A stretch of DNA of 64,000 bases from UBA5078 sp040384465 (GCA_040384465.1 JAZKJF010000003.1:372001-436000); one strand, 5' to 3'. Positions 1 to 8,934 are shown, counted from the stretch's first letter. A program made the numbers and translations. Notes: generated by a model from the letters alone, not told the origin.

Positions 1-42
1 AACGACAAGCATAAATCCGCACGCCTTGCTGAACTGGAACAT
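1..42 (-). CDS. N-terminus of an unidentified, probably exported protein (partial)
   Basis: Only the first 14 codons are inside the window. An ATG at 42 reads MFQFSKACGFMLVV towards the left edge. It is preceded by a good Shine-Dalgarno sequence (AGGAG at 53-49 on the minus strand) with 6 nt spacing. The residues look like the start of a signal peptide (short polar part with a lysine, then a hydrophobic run), so an exported or membrane protein is likely. Nothing can be said about its function. It diverges from the redoxin gene, with about 200 nt between them for promoters. Confidence 0.5.
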   Translation of the reverse strand, partial: MFQFSKACGFMLVV

Positions 43-242
43 GGGGCTCTCCTGAATATTTTCTTTTTAATTATTATCGTGATGAGCGATCTGGCATGAC
101 CGCATGGACAGTACAGGAGTCGCTCTTGAGGAGTCAATCAGCGGCACGGCTGCACGAGCATTGCTCTGCGACAAAATGTCACAACCACAGCAGGCCTTTG
201 GGGCGTACACTGGAGCAGTAGAAATCCAAAAGGAGTCCTTGC

Positions 243-839
243 ATGAAGATGTTCACACGCATACTGACAATCGCCATGCTGTCTCTGGCCCCGCTACTGG
301 CCAGTGCCGACGATTTTCTGAAAGACATAAAAGACTTTGAGCTGGTCGACCACCTCGGCGTCACACACAAGTTGAGCGAATACGAGAGCAAGCAATACAT
401 CGTGCTGTATACCCACGGTGTCGGCTGCCCCATTGCACGTCTCTCGGTGCCCAGCTACCTCGCAGTGCGCGACGATTACGCCAGCAAAAACATCGAGTTC
501 CTGATGATCAACGCGTCCATTCAGGACGACATTCCGCGCATCCAGACGGAAGCGACTGAATTCAACATCAACTTTCCTATCCTCAAGGATGAAGACCAGT
601 CAGTCGCACGCTCACTGGGCGTAGAGCGCACTGCCGAAGTGTTCATCATTGACCCGCGTACGCACGCCGTGCTGTTCCGAGGCCCCATCGACGACTCGCT
701 GGGCTACGAAGCACAGCGCGCCACCACCGATCACCATTATCTGCGCGATGCGCTGGATACGGTGCTCAAGGGCGAGCAGGTCAACATGGATGATATCCCG
801 GACTCCAAAGGCTGTCTGATAGGGTTTTTCTTGAGCTGA
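243..839 (+). CDS. Exported peroxiredoxin-like (AhpC/TSA redoxin) protein
   Basis: 198 residues with a signal peptide (cut probably after LLASA near residue 22), so it should act in the periplasm. The rest is a thioredoxin-fold redoxin domain: an initial beta strand followed by THGVGCPIARL, with a Cys-Pro at residues 62-63 where redoxins of this type carry the peroxidatic cysteine. A second cysteine at residue 192 (SKGCLIG) could resolve a disulfide. This C-terminal Cys motif recurs in redoxins linked to heme or copper proteins, but none lies next to it here. Its start is fixed by AAGGAG 8 nt upstream. Substrate is unknown; peroxide reduction or thiol exchange is inference. Confidence 0.75.
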   Translation: MKMFTRILTIAMLSLAPLLASADDFLKDIKDFELVDHLGVTHKLSEYESKQYIVLYTHGVGCPIARLSVPSYLAVRDDYASKNIEFLMINASIQDDIPRIQTEATEFNINFPILKDEDQSVARSLGVERTAEVFIIDPRTHAVLFRGPIDDSLGYEAQRATTDHHYLRDALDTVLKGEQVNMDDIPDSKGCLIGFFLS

Positions 840-869
840 GGGCTGAGAATCAGTGGGGCTGGCTGACTG

Positions 870-3227
870 TCAGGCCAGCCCTGTCCGCACCACCTCCGTC
901 GCCCGGCGTGTCAGTTCGCACTGTTTGAGCTGGGATTCGGCGGACTCCGACAATTGCTGCATGGTGTTGTCCGCCTCCAGCGCAGCGCCGACCGCGTTCT
1001 GCAGACTGCCCTGCATCTCCTCCACACGGCGATATTCTTTCGTTGAATGCTCACTGAGGGACGCGATCAGCGCACTGAAACGCGTGGACTGCGCACCGAT
1101 TTCCTGCAGGGCGGCCTCGGTGGCCTGTGACTCTTGCAGGCAGCGCTGCGCGCTTTCCTGTTCTGTGCACAAGGCCTCGGAAATTTGTACAACCTGCATT
1201 TGCAGCCGTGAAATCTGGTGTTCAATGTCGTCGGCGGCCGCACTGGTAGTGCCTGACAGACGCCGGACTTCTTCGGCGACCACCGCAAAGCCCTTACCTT
1301 GCTCGCCTGCACGCGCCGCTTCAATCGCCGCATTCAACGCCAGCAGATTGGTCTGCTCGGACACTTGTTTGATGGTATCGAGCACGGCGAACACATTATC
1401 GGCGGCGGCACGCAGCTCATCCATCGTGATCCCGGAGTCACGCACCTGCTTCGCCAGATGGCCGATTTCCTGGGCCATCTTGGTCATTCTGGCCTCTCCT
1501 TCTGCTGCCAGACCGTTGGCGTACTGAGTTTGTTCGCGCGCTGTTGTCAGCTGCTGCATCATCCCGCGCAAGGTATCGAGCACACGCAGCGTTGCCCTCT
1601 CTGCGGCACCGATCTGATCCTTCTGCCGGGCCACCGTCGCACGGCTGCTGCTGGTGCGTTCGGCATTCTGACGCGCATGTTCGGCAGTGAGGTGCGTGGC
1701 GCTGCGGATATCGGCAATCGTCCTGTTCAGCACGGCAAAGAGATCATTCAACGCCAGGCATATATCGCCCAGTTCATCGCTACGATCCGCCGGGAAACGT
1801 ACCGTCAGATTGCGCTCGTCACTGGCGAGACGAATCAAGCTTTGCATGCGCTGCAGAGGCTGACTGATGCGTTGCGCCAACCACCGCGCCGCCAGCCCTG
1901 CCAGCAGCGTCAACACCAGAGCCCCCAGAATGACACTGGCCCAGATATTTCTGCTCATTTGCGCGAGCCCGGCATGAGTTTCCGCCGCATCCTGTTGTGT
2001 CACCAGCGCAAAGGTGTGCCCACCCAACTGCACTGGCATCCAGGCGCTGAACATGTCGCGTCCCAAGTAGTCTTTCTGAATCGCGTGGCCACGTTCACCG
2101 GCCAGCGCCGCTTGCACTGGCAGGGTATCGACCAGCAGATTCCCGGCCACCCGGCCCGTAGCACGAATTCTTTGCAAAGCCGCCGAAGAGTAACCACTGG
2201 CACGTAGATCATCGAGCAGACCAGAAGGGTCTTCGTCACTGCGACGCAGCTCTGTCAGCAGGCGCTCCTGACTGTCCACCAGATATGTCTCTCCTGTCTG
2301 GCCTAATGCCATGGCGCCGGGTTCAGCCCCAGATTCCTGCGCACTACTGGTGTGCGCGCTCCAGCTCGCGGCGGGCACCTCGGCGATCAGATACGCAATG
2401 GGAGTGTCCGGGCTGTGAGCCCAGTGGAAAATCGGCACGCCCAGATAGGCGGTCAACTGACCGAAACGCGAAGCGCTGTGTTCAAAGCGTGAGAGCCTGA
2501 CGCCAGCAGCGGGATTCTTTTCCAGGCCTTCCAGCAGCACAGCTAATTCCGTTTTCTGGAATGGCCCATTGCGTAACGAGGTGCCGAACAACGGTCCTTT
2601 GTTGGTGGAGTAAGTCACTGCCCAGCTGCTGGCGTCCACCAGCATCAAGTCGCTGAACCCGAAGCGCTGCACCAGATCACGATAGCTGGCGTGATACATC
2701 GCGTGTTGCTGACCATAGATCGTCGCATCCGCACGATCCTCAAGTGCTATCAGCTCCGCGACGGCATTGGGATTGTCCACCATGTAGTACTGCTGAATGA
2801 GCATCGCCTCATGGCTCATGCTCTCCAGCCACTGGGCGTAGGGCGCCGACTGGTCGCCGTTACGACGTCGATACTCAATATCGAAAGGCCCCTCGTACCA
2901 CGCCTGCAAACGCTGGCGCAGCACGTCCGTTTCCACTGCCGGTACTTCGTAGCGGTAGGAACTGAAAGGATTGCGAAATCCCCACGCCGCTTCTTGCGTC
3001 ATGCGACTGTTGACCAGTGCGAGCAAAAGCTGGCTATCGTTACGAACCTGCGTCTCCAGGCTGATTTTGCGACCGCTCGCAACCGCTTGGAACTGCTCGC
3101 TGAGGCTGTTTTCCAGCGTGGCACTGCTGTCACGCTCCGCAAGCCAACCGGTGATGCCGGCAGCGAGGATGACACAGAAGCCTGTCAGCAGGCTGATACT
3201 GAGAGTGAGGCGATTAGCGAGTTTCAT
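870..3227 (-). CDS. Methyl-accepting chemotaxis protein with a large periplasmic sensor
   Basis: I chose the ATG at 3227 (MKLANRLTL), which starts directly at the signal-anchor helix; an in-frame start at 3272 would add 15 residues that look like leader sequence. The protein (785 aa) has an N-terminal membrane helix, about 370 periplasmic residues of Cache type, a second membrane helix (VILGALVLTLLAGLAA), a HAMP segment, and a long coiled-coil signalling domain. The kinase-contact hairpin is clear: ALNAAIEAARAGEQGKGFAV. It should pass a ligand signal to CheA/CheW at the membrane. No che genes or flagellar genes are nearby, so it is an orphan receptor. The ligand cannot be told from sequence. 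Confidence 0.93.
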   Translation of the reverse strand: MKLANRLTLSISLLTGFCVILAAGITGWLAERDSSATLENSLSEQFQAVASGRKISLETQVRNDSQLLLALVNSRMTQEAAWGFRNPFSSYRYEVPAVETDVLRQRLQAWYEGPFDIEYRRRNGDQSAPYAQWLESMSHEAMLIQQYYMVDNPNAVAELIALEDRADATIYGQQHAMYHASYRDLVQRFGFSDLMLVDASSWAVTYSTNKGPLFGTSLRNGPFQKTELAVLLEGLEKNPAAGVRLSRFEHSASRFGQLTAYLGVPIFHWAHSPDTPIAYLIAEVPAASWSAHTSSAQESGAEPGAMALGQTGETYLVDSQERLLTELRRSDEDPSGLLDDLRASGYSSAALQRIRATGRVAGNLLVDTLPVQAALAGERGHAIQKDYLGRDMFSAWMPVQLGGHTFALVTQQDAAETHAGLAQMSRNIWASVILGALVLTLLAGLAARWLAQRISQPLQRMQSLIRLASDERNLTVRFPADRSDELGDICLALNDLFAVLNRTIADIRSATHLTAEHARQNAERTSSSRATVARQKDQIGAAERATLRVLDTLRGMMQQLTTAREQTQYANGLAAEGEARMTKMAQEIGHLAKQVRDSGITMDELRAAADNVFAVLDTIKQVSEQTNLLALNAAIEAARAGEQGKGFAVVAEEVRRLSGTTSAAADDIEHQISRLQMQVVQISEALCTEQESAQRCLQESQATEAALQEIGAQSTRFSALIASLSEHSTKEYRRVEEMQGSLQNAVGAALEADNTMQQLSESAESQLKQCELTRRATEVVRTGLA

Positions 3228-3454
3228 TGGTGTATCCGCACTAAAATAGACGAGTGCGCCGAGTGTAGTCACGCTTCATGAAACTAATATGACGGCAATG
3301 CCCACATCTTATTGCCAACGCCACTTTCACAAATCTTTCGCAAAACCGTCACCGCAATGAAGTTAAGGTGACATATATCTCTCTCAGACTGCGCGAGCGG
3401 ATTGCCTCGCACGCTGCTGGCGATCCGCCACAACAATCTTGGGAGCTATAACGA

Positions 3455-5710
3455 ATGAAGCACAATACAACGACAGGTTTTCCATGCCGCAAGCGCGTGA
3501 CATCCAGCCTGACTGCAGCGATTCTTGCTGCGCTGAGCGGGTTGTCTGGCGAAGTCTTCGCCGCTGACGGCGCCACTGAAATTCAGGAAATCAGCGTCTT
3601 CGGGCAAGGCCAGACCCGTCAGGTCCAAAGCCTGACCGCCGCGCAACTTGAGCAATTCGCGGCAGGTACCAGCCCTCTGAAATCCATCGAAAAACTGCCC
3701 GGTGTGAACTTCCAGTCGGCAGACCCCTACGGTTCCTACGAGTGGTCGACGCGCATCGTGGTCCGTGGCTTCAACCAGAATCAAATGGGCTTTACGCTGG
3801 ACGGCGTGCCCCTCGGCGATATGTCTTATGCCAACCACAATGGCCTGCACATCAGCCGCGCGATCATGTCCGAGAACATCGGGCAGGTCTCTCTGTCACA
3901 AGGCGCGGGCGCTCTGGGCACTGCGTCTACCAGCAACCTGGGTGGCACACTGGAGTTCAACTCGGCAGATCCGTCTGACACCTTCGGTATTTCCACCAAT
4001 GCCTCGGTCGGCAGCGACGACGCACAGCGCCTGTTTTTACGCATGGACAGCGGCACGCTGAGCACCGGCACGCAATTCTTTGCCAGTGTTGCCACGCAGG
4101 AAACCCAGAAGTGGAAAGGCGACGGTGACCAGGAACAAGACTATCTCAATTTGAAAGTCGTGCAGCCCATTGGAACCGCCACGCTGTCGGCCTACTACAG
4201 TGACTCGGATCGCGCGGAAGGCGACTATCAAGACATGTCCAAGGAAATGATTCAGCGTCTGGGCAGCGACTGGGACAACTATTACCCCGATTACGCCCGC
4301 GCAGTAGCTGCAGCGCGTGGACAATTCAGCGGCGCGGTCAAGAGCCTGGACGACGCCTACTGGAATGCTTCTGGTCTGCGCAAGGACGACCTCTCCTACG
4401 TAACACTGGACGTGCCTGTGCAGGACAGTTTGCAATGGAAAACCACCGTGTATTTTCACGACAACGAAGGTCAGGGCCTGTGGGGAACTCCTTACGTCCC
4501 TACTCCCGGCGGCGCACCGCTGAGCATTCGCACTACCGAGTACGAGATCGACCGCAAGGGTCTGGTCTCCACGATCACGCTGGACCTGGACGCGCATACC
4601 CTCACAGCGGGTCTGTGGACGGAAGACAATGACTTCACCCAGGCACGGCGTTTTTATGGCGAGCCGTCTGCCACCGTGCCGTCGCGCAATTTCATGAAGT
4701 TTCAACGCAACCCTATGCTGACCCAGTGGGAATACGACTTCACCACCGAGACGGTGCAACTGCATGTGATGGATGCATGGCAGCTGTCCGATGCGCTGCA
4801 ACTGGAGTTCGGTTTCAAGACCGTGAATGTCGACATCAAGGCCACCACGGTGGTTGGCGACAACAAAACCGGTAAGATCGACACGGACGAAAATTTCCTG
4901 CCACAAGTGGGTTTTGTTTACGACATGAGTGATCGCGTCGAGCTGTTTGGTTCAGCCTCGCGCAACGTACGTGCGCTGATCGGCGCCGCCTCAGGCATCT
5001 CTCCGTTCTCTGCCACGCAGGCAGGTTTCGAACAGATTCGTGATGTGATCGAACCTGAGAAGGCCACGACTCTGGAACTGGGCTGGCGCTTCCGCACCGA
5101 CGCAATGGAAGGCGTCGTAAGTGCCTACCATGTAAAGTTTGATGATCGTCTGCTGGCGATTCAGCAGGGTTCTTCCATCATCGGCGCTTTCAACGCGCTG
5201 GCCAACGTGGGTGGCGTGACCACCAAAGGACTCGAAGCGGGTGTCGACTGGCAGCTGAACGATATGCTGTCCTGGTACAACTCCGCGAGTCTTAATCAGT
5301 CCACCTACGACGATGACTTCACCAGCGGCACTGCCGTCATCAACACCTCTGGCAAGACAGTAGTCGATTCCCCCGAGTGGATGTTCAACTCCGAGCTGAG
5401 TTACGAAGTCGACAAGACCTTCGCGAAGCTGCATTTGAAATACACCGGAGAACGTGAATACACATTCTTGAATCAGGGCTCTGTGGAGGCATTCTCCGTG
5501 GTCAACCTGAGCGCGGGTTACCGCTTCGGCGAGATGGGCATGTTCAAAGAGCTGACAGCACAGGTGGACGTGGCGAACTTGCTCGACGAAGACTACATCT
5601 CGACAGTTGGCAGCGGCGGTTTCGGCAACTCTGATCTGACCGGCACGGCACAGACTCTGCTGCCAGGCGCTCCGCGTCAGCTGTTCCTGTCACTCAAAGC
5701 GGCGTTCTAG
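3455..5710 (+). CDS. TonB-dependent outer-membrane receptor
   Basis: 751 residues. A signal peptide ends about residue 36 (EVFA/ADG), then a TonB-box-like stretch (EISVFGQ), a plug domain to about residue 170 and a 22-strand beta barrel ending in phenylalanine, as outer-membrane proteins do. Plug landmarks include LPGVNFQSADPYG and VVRGFNQNQMGFTLDGVP. GGGAG precedes the start. The substrate is not clear; the plug resembles receptors for organic ligands at least as much as siderophore receptors, and no Fur box is visible upstream. It converges on a phosphatase-superfamily gene, which might release or process its ligand (inference). A terminator follows at once. Confidence 0.92.
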   Translation: MKHNTTTGFPCRKRVTSSLTAAILAALSGLSGEVFAADGATEIQEISVFGQGQTRQVQSLTAAQLEQFAAGTSPLKSIEKLPGVNFQSADPYGSYEWSTRIVVRGFNQNQMGFTLDGVPLGDMSYANHNGLHISRAIMSENIGQVSLSQGAGALGTASTSNLGGTLEFNSADPSDTFGISTNASVGSDDAQRLFLRMDSGTLSTGTQFFASVATQETQKWKGDGDQEQDYLNLKVVQPIGTATLSAYYSDSDRAEGDYQDMSKEMIQRLGSDWDNYYPDYARAVAAARGQFSGAVKSLDDAYWNASGLRKDDLSYVTLDVPVQDSLQWKTTVYFHDNEGQGLWGTPYVPTPGGAPLSIRTTEYEIDRKGLVSTITLDLDAHTLTAGLWTEDNDFTQARRFYGEPSATVPSRNFMKFQRNPMLTQWEYDFTTETVQLHVMDAWQLSDALQLEFGFKTVNVDIKATTVVGDNKTGKIDTDENFLPQVGFVYDMSDRVELFGSASRNVRALIGAASGISPFSATQAGFEQIRDVIEPEKATTLELGWRFRTDAMEGVVSAYHVKFDDRLLAIQQGSSIIGAFNALANVGGVTTKGLEAGVDWQLNDMLSWYNSASLNQSTYDDDFTSGTAVINTSGKTVVDSPEWMFNSELSYEVDKTFAKLHLKYTGEREYTFLNQGSVEAFSVVNLSAGYRFGEMGMFKELTAQVDVANLLDEDYISTVGSGGFGNSDLTGTAQTLLPGAPRQLFLSLKAAF

Positions 5711-5787
5711 GCAACGGGTTGATAGTTCAAAGCTAAAGAGTTCAAGTAAGGCTGCACGGACGCAGCGCTGCAGGGATGCGGCATAAA

Positions 5788-5834
5788 GGGGGACAGTGTC
5801 GGGTCTGGTAAAGCCCGCCACTGTTCCCCTTTTT
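5788..5834 (+). terminator. Intrinsic terminator after the TonB-dependent receptor
   Basis: An 11-bp stem (GGGGGACAGTG with CACTGTTCCCC, one G-T wobble) encloses a smaller GGG/CCC hairpin and is followed by TTTTT. It ends 1 nt before the stop codon of the convergent gene, so it may also help stop transcription from the other side, where the U tract is shorter. Confidence 0.85.
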
Positions 5835-5835
5835 C

Positions 5836-6987
5836 TTATTGCAAAAATTCCTGCATCGGTACGCCCATGGCCGGATTGTATTGGCGATAGTCCTCGCCCA
5901 GCAGACTCATGAGAGTCGCGGCAATACGATTGGAGGTGAGGCAATCAGCGCCGGTCTGCAGTAAGCCATTAGCTGGGACTCCCGGCCCTATCGCCGCCAT
6001 CCACACGCTCTCGGACCCGACGATGCCCTCTTCGTATTGGGCTAGCGACTGCATGTATCCTGTCAGCGAGGCTTTGCTGGCGTGATGCTGCCAGGTCTCC
6101 AGCGGCTGCTCACCACGGCCGTGATCAACGGTGACGAACAGCACGGTGTTGTCTCGATAACTTTCCAGACTCTGCACCAGCTCCCATATCTCGCCGATGA
6201 AGCGATCGGCGCGCTGAGCCGCAAAAGCGTAATCGTCATAACGCCCTTCATGCGCGAAATCATCCGTCTCGCCATAGCTGATGTAGGTCACGCGCGGCTG
6301 ATTTTCTGCGATAAAAACCTTCGCGTAATGGTGCGTAAATGCATCGTGCCGAACGGTTTCCCAGGGCGTCGGAATATCGATGGCCAGCTCAGCCAGCATG
6401 ACCTCTTCCGGCGTCTTGGCTTTGATGGCAGTGCCGAGCGCATTGACAGGCACACCGCTGCGCTCGACATTGAAAATATAGGGAAACACATCCCAGGACG
6501 CGAACGCACCTACGCGCTGTCGGTACGCTGGCGTGGCATTGAGCAACTCCAGCAAGGTCTTTTCAGGATTGAGATTTTTCCCATTCGTATCGATGGCAGG
6601 ATTGACCACACCTGTGAGAATTTCGCTGTAACCTGGATAGGAAAAATACCAGGGGTTGCTGACTTGTGCACAGGAGTCCGCATCGCGATTGCCGACATAA
6701 CTGCCTTCGCGAAACATGACGTTGTGCAGGAAGGGCATGAGTGCTTGCGCTCTGGCTTGCGCGTCTTCGTGCCAGAACTCCCTCATTACCTGTTCACTGC
6801 GCGCGGAGTATTCCTCATGCGTCGCCAGAGTCTTGTCGATCCCTCGAAACACTTCCTGCCAGCGTAAACCATCGAGCGTGATCAGAATGACGTTGTCGGC
6901 GGCGAGTGCCGGAGTTGCGCTCATGGCGAGCACTGTGGCCAAGGTGATGGCGTGATGCAGAGATTGTTTTGATGTTGCGCGAATCAT
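5836..6987 (-). CDS. Exported alkaline phosphatase-superfamily hydrolase (type I phosphodiesterase-like)
   Basis: 383 residues with a signal peptide ending near residue 29 (TPALA/ADN). Metal-binding landmarks of the alkaline phosphatase/sulfatase superfamily are visible: ITLDGLRWQEVF near residue 38, SYPGYSE at about 116-122 (candidate nucleophile loop), GETDDFAHEGRYDDY near 240 and TVDHGRG near 288. It is a putative two-metal periplasmic hydrolase of phosphate or sulfate esters; which one is not evident. It converges on the TonB-dependent receptor at 3455-5710, so the two may serve one nutrient (inference). About 60 nt upstream of its start lies a large inverted repeat. Confidence 0.8.
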   Translation of the reverse strand: MIRATSKQSLHHAITLATVLAMSATPALAADNVILITLDGLRWQEVFRGIDKTLATHEEYSARSEQVMREFWHEDAQARAQALMPFLHNVMFREGSYVGNRDADSCAQVSNPWYFSYPGYSEILTGVVNPAIDTNGKNLNPEKTLLELLNATPAYRQRVGAFASWDVFPYIFNVERSGVPVNALGTAIKAKTPEEVMLAELAIDIPTPWETVRHDAFTHHYAKVFIAENQPRVTYISYGETDDFAHEGRYDDYAFAAQRADRFIGEIWELVQSLESYRDNTVLFVTVDHGRGEQPLETWQHHASKASLTGYMQSLAQYEEGIVGSESVWMAAIGPGVPANGLLQTGADCLTSNRIAATLMSLLGEDYRQYNPAMGVPMQEFLQ

Positions 6988-7053
6988 GGGAGTTCAGCCC
7001 TGAAGTTGATGAGAGCATCAGGCTACCGAACCAGTGTGACAGGAGATTGAATT

Positions 7054-7084
7054 GCCCCCTGTCACCACGGTGGTGACAGGGGGC
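7054..7084 (-). terminator. Large hairpin after the cytochrome c gene, probable terminator
   Basis: GCCCCCTGTCACCAC and its exact complement are separated by a single base, giving 15-bp perfect arms. It starts 8 nt past the cytochrome c stop on the minus strand. The sequence after it (AATTCAATC) is only weakly U-rich, so it may act as a 3' stability hairpin or a weak terminator, or bind a protein as DNA. Confidence 0.55.
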
Positions 7085-7092
7085 AGAGAGGA

Positions 7093-7527
7093 TTACAGCG
7101 ATTCAACAAACGCGGCAAGATTCTCGATATCAGCATCTGACAGACCTGCTGCCACGCCGAACATCATTGCGCTCTGAGCACCACGAGTCTCGTTGTTCTT
7201 GTAAGCAGTGAGCGCCTGAGTCACAAAGGCAGCGTCCTGAGCGTTGAGTTGTGGGCCAATGGCACCTTCACCGCCTGCGCCGTGGCAAGCTGCACAAGTG
7301 ACGAACAGGGCTTTGCCCAGCTCTGCAGGGCTGGCGGCGGCAGCGGCTTCACGCTCGGCACGCGCCTGTTCAGCGATGGTGCCGTTCTCGGCCAGATACG
7401 CGGCATAGCACTCGCCTGCGCAATCATTCACTTGCGGACGGTCTTGAATCTCCAGATTGGCTCTGACGATGAAGAACACAGCGACGCTGGCAACGGCAAT
7501 TAACGCGGTACTGATTAAAGCTTTCAT
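7093..7527 (-). CDS. Membrane-anchored or exported class I cytochrome c
   Basis: The ATG at 7527 has a strong AGGAG site; an in-frame upstream start would add 32 unlikely residues. The 144-residue protein begins with a hydrophobic helix (residues 4-22) that is a signal or anchor. The heme-binding motif CAACH is at 78-82 and a methionine pair at 121-122 (AMMFGVAAGLSD) offers the axial ligand, as in small cytochromes c5/c-555. Between anchor and heme domain there is a segment with two cysteines (DCAGEC, 36 and 40) and an Ala/Glu-rich linker. It should carry electrons in the periplasm. Partners are not adjacent, though a cytochrome b561 lies 1.5 kb away. Confidence 0.9.
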   Translation of the reverse strand: MKALISTALIAVASVAVFFIVRANLEIQDRPQVNDCAGECYAAYLAENGTIAEQARAEREAAAAASPAELGKALFVTCAACHGAGGEGAIGPQLNAQDAAFVTQALTAYKNNETRGAQSAMMFGVAAGLSDADIENLAAFVESL

Positions 7528-7660
7528 GATACTCCTGATGGTAATTCTTGATGGTTGGGAGGCTCGTGTGCGCAGCGCGGGTAAGAGCCGGTCTCTAAAT
7601 TTAGGCGCGCGATTATAGCCCATGCCGAGCAGGAATCGGCCGCCTGCCGAAAAAAAAGCT

Positions 7661-8434
7661 CTACAACACCGTCAAGACGACCGGACAGTGGTCTGCTCCT
7701 TCGACATCATTGAGTATTTCAGCCCCCTGGATACGCGCCTGCAAGGCTCGGGAGGTCAGGAAATAGTCGATTCGCCAACCTACATTGCGCGGCCGCGCAT
7801 CGCCGCGCATGCTCCACCAGCTGTACTTGACGGTGTCGGGGTACAGATGCCGGAAAGTATCGATGTAACCTGACGCCAACAGCTTGTCCAGACCGTCGAT
7901 CTCAGCCTGGGTATACCCGGCACTCTTGTTGTAGTTCGCGGCCGGGCGTGCGATATCGATAGGACGGTGCGCCACGTTGAGGTCACCGCAAATGATGACC
8001 GGCTTGCGCTTTTCCAGCCCCAGAATGTAATCCGTGAACTGAGCGTCCCAGCGCTGCCGATACTCCAGCCGCTTGAGTGCGTCACCGGAGTTGGGCGTGT
8101 ACACCGTGACAACGTACCAGTCGTCGAACTCCGCCGCGATGACACGCCCTTCTTGATCGTGTTCTTCGTGCCCAATGCCACACTGCACGGACAGCGGCTC
8201 AGTTCTGCTGAATATCGCGGTGCCGGAGTAGCCTTTTTTGACGGCAGAAGAGCTATAGAGATGGTAACCGGTAAGCGCTGCTACCGCTTCGCGCACCTGA
8301 TCATCCTGCGCCTTGGTTTCCTGCAGGCACAACACATCGGGCTGCATCTGTTCCACAGCATGTAGAAAATCCTTCTTCATGACGGCACGAATGCCGTTCA
8401 CATTCCAGGAGATCAAGCGCAGAGGTTTGGTCAT
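7661..8434 (-). CDS. xthA: Exodeoxyribonuclease III
   Basis: The start at 8434 gives MTKPLRLISWNVNGIR, the usual N-terminus; the product is 257 aa. All catalytic residues of the EEP family can be placed: N11, E39 (QETKAQD), Y112 (VYTPNSG), D151 and N153 (GDLNVAH), D223 (RIDYFL) and H249 (GADHCPV). It is an AP endonuclease and 3'-5' exonuclease of base excision repair. The RNVGWRIDYF form resembles the ExoA/XthA type with a shorter loop. The MEKHLA gene lies 35 nt upstream on the same strand, so the two may be cotranscribed. Confidence 0.95.
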   Translation of the reverse strand: MTKPLRLISWNVNGIRAVMKKDFLHAVEQMQPDVLCLQETKAQDDQVREAVAALTGYHLYSSSAVKKGYSGTAIFSRTEPLSVQCGIGHEEHDQEGRVIAAEFDDWYVVTVYTPNSGDALKRLEYRQRWDAQFTDYILGLEKRKPVIICGDLNVAHRPIDIARPAANYNKSAGYTQAEIDGLDKLLASGYIDTFRHLYPDTVKYSWWSMRGDARPRNVGWRIDYFLTSRALQARIQGAEILNDVEGADHCPVVLTVL

Positions 8435-8469
8435 TTGAAGCCCATCCATTGTCGAAGGTAAGAGTTGTT

Positions 8470-8934
8470 TCACGTCTTCGGGAGCGCAAAGGTCGCCGCC
8501 TGACCATGCAACTGCCCATGCTCATCGAGCAGATTCCACACCACCGCGTTCTCGATGCGGAAGCGGCGGCCGGTGGACGAAACCCGCAGGCCGGAATAGT
8601 CATCGATAAAACCATTTTCGGCAACCCGTGCCAGCAGGCACGCCCGCTCCTCTCGCCCTAGCGGTTCGGCCGACAAGCGGGAGGGCATGACAATGATCTG
8701 CTCGGGCGTCAGTTCGAACAGATCGAGCGCCAGACGATTGCCATAGAAAAACAGCGGATCGGACTCTGTGCCATGTGCCAGAATCACTGCAGGCAGAGAC
8801 CACAGGCTCTCTATAGGGTCGACACCTGCAGCAAGCAGTGATCGGCCAAGAAGCCTGGCATAACTCGCTGCGATCAACGCCAGACGGTCACCGGCATGAT
8901 CGCGCAGCAGCGCGGGGCACATTGCATTTGTCAT
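8470..8934 (-). CDS. MEKHLA-domain protein (PAS-like sensor)
   Basis: Starting at the ATG at 8934 the product is 154 aa; a GTG at 8991 would add 19 residues. It is almost wholly a MEKHLA domain: FFYGNRLALDLFELT, PSRLSAEPLGREERA, DDYSGLRVSSTGRRFRIENA and a final HGQAATF are the family's conserved blocks. MEKHLA domains resemble PAS folds and are known from plant HD-ZIP III factors and as stand-alone bacterial proteins of unknown role. There is no output domain, so it would have to act through a partner. It is followed by xthA; whether that link has meaning is not known. Confidence 0.85.
   Translation of the reverse strand: MTNAMCPALLRDHAGDRLALIAASYARLLGRSLLAAGVDPIESLWSLPAVILAHGTESDPLFFYGNRLALDLFELTPEQIIVMPSRLSAEPLGREERACLLARVAENGFIDDYSGLRVSSTGRRFRIENAVVWNLLDEHGQLHGQAATFALPKT

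Noticed and set aside
1299..2207. Long open frame on the plus strand opposite the chemoreceptor
   Set aside because: It lies fully inside the well-supported methyl-accepting chemotaxis gene, has no ribosome site and no recognisable domain.
4037..4906. 289-codon minus-strand frame opposite the TonB-dependent receptor
   Set aside because: Shadow of the receptor gene; its residues are rich in His, Arg and Val in a non-protein-like pattern.
5812..5825. GCCACTG word like the B12 box of cobalamin riboswitches
   Set aside because: It is part of the terminator stem after the receptor, and none of the other conserved riboswitch parts is near.
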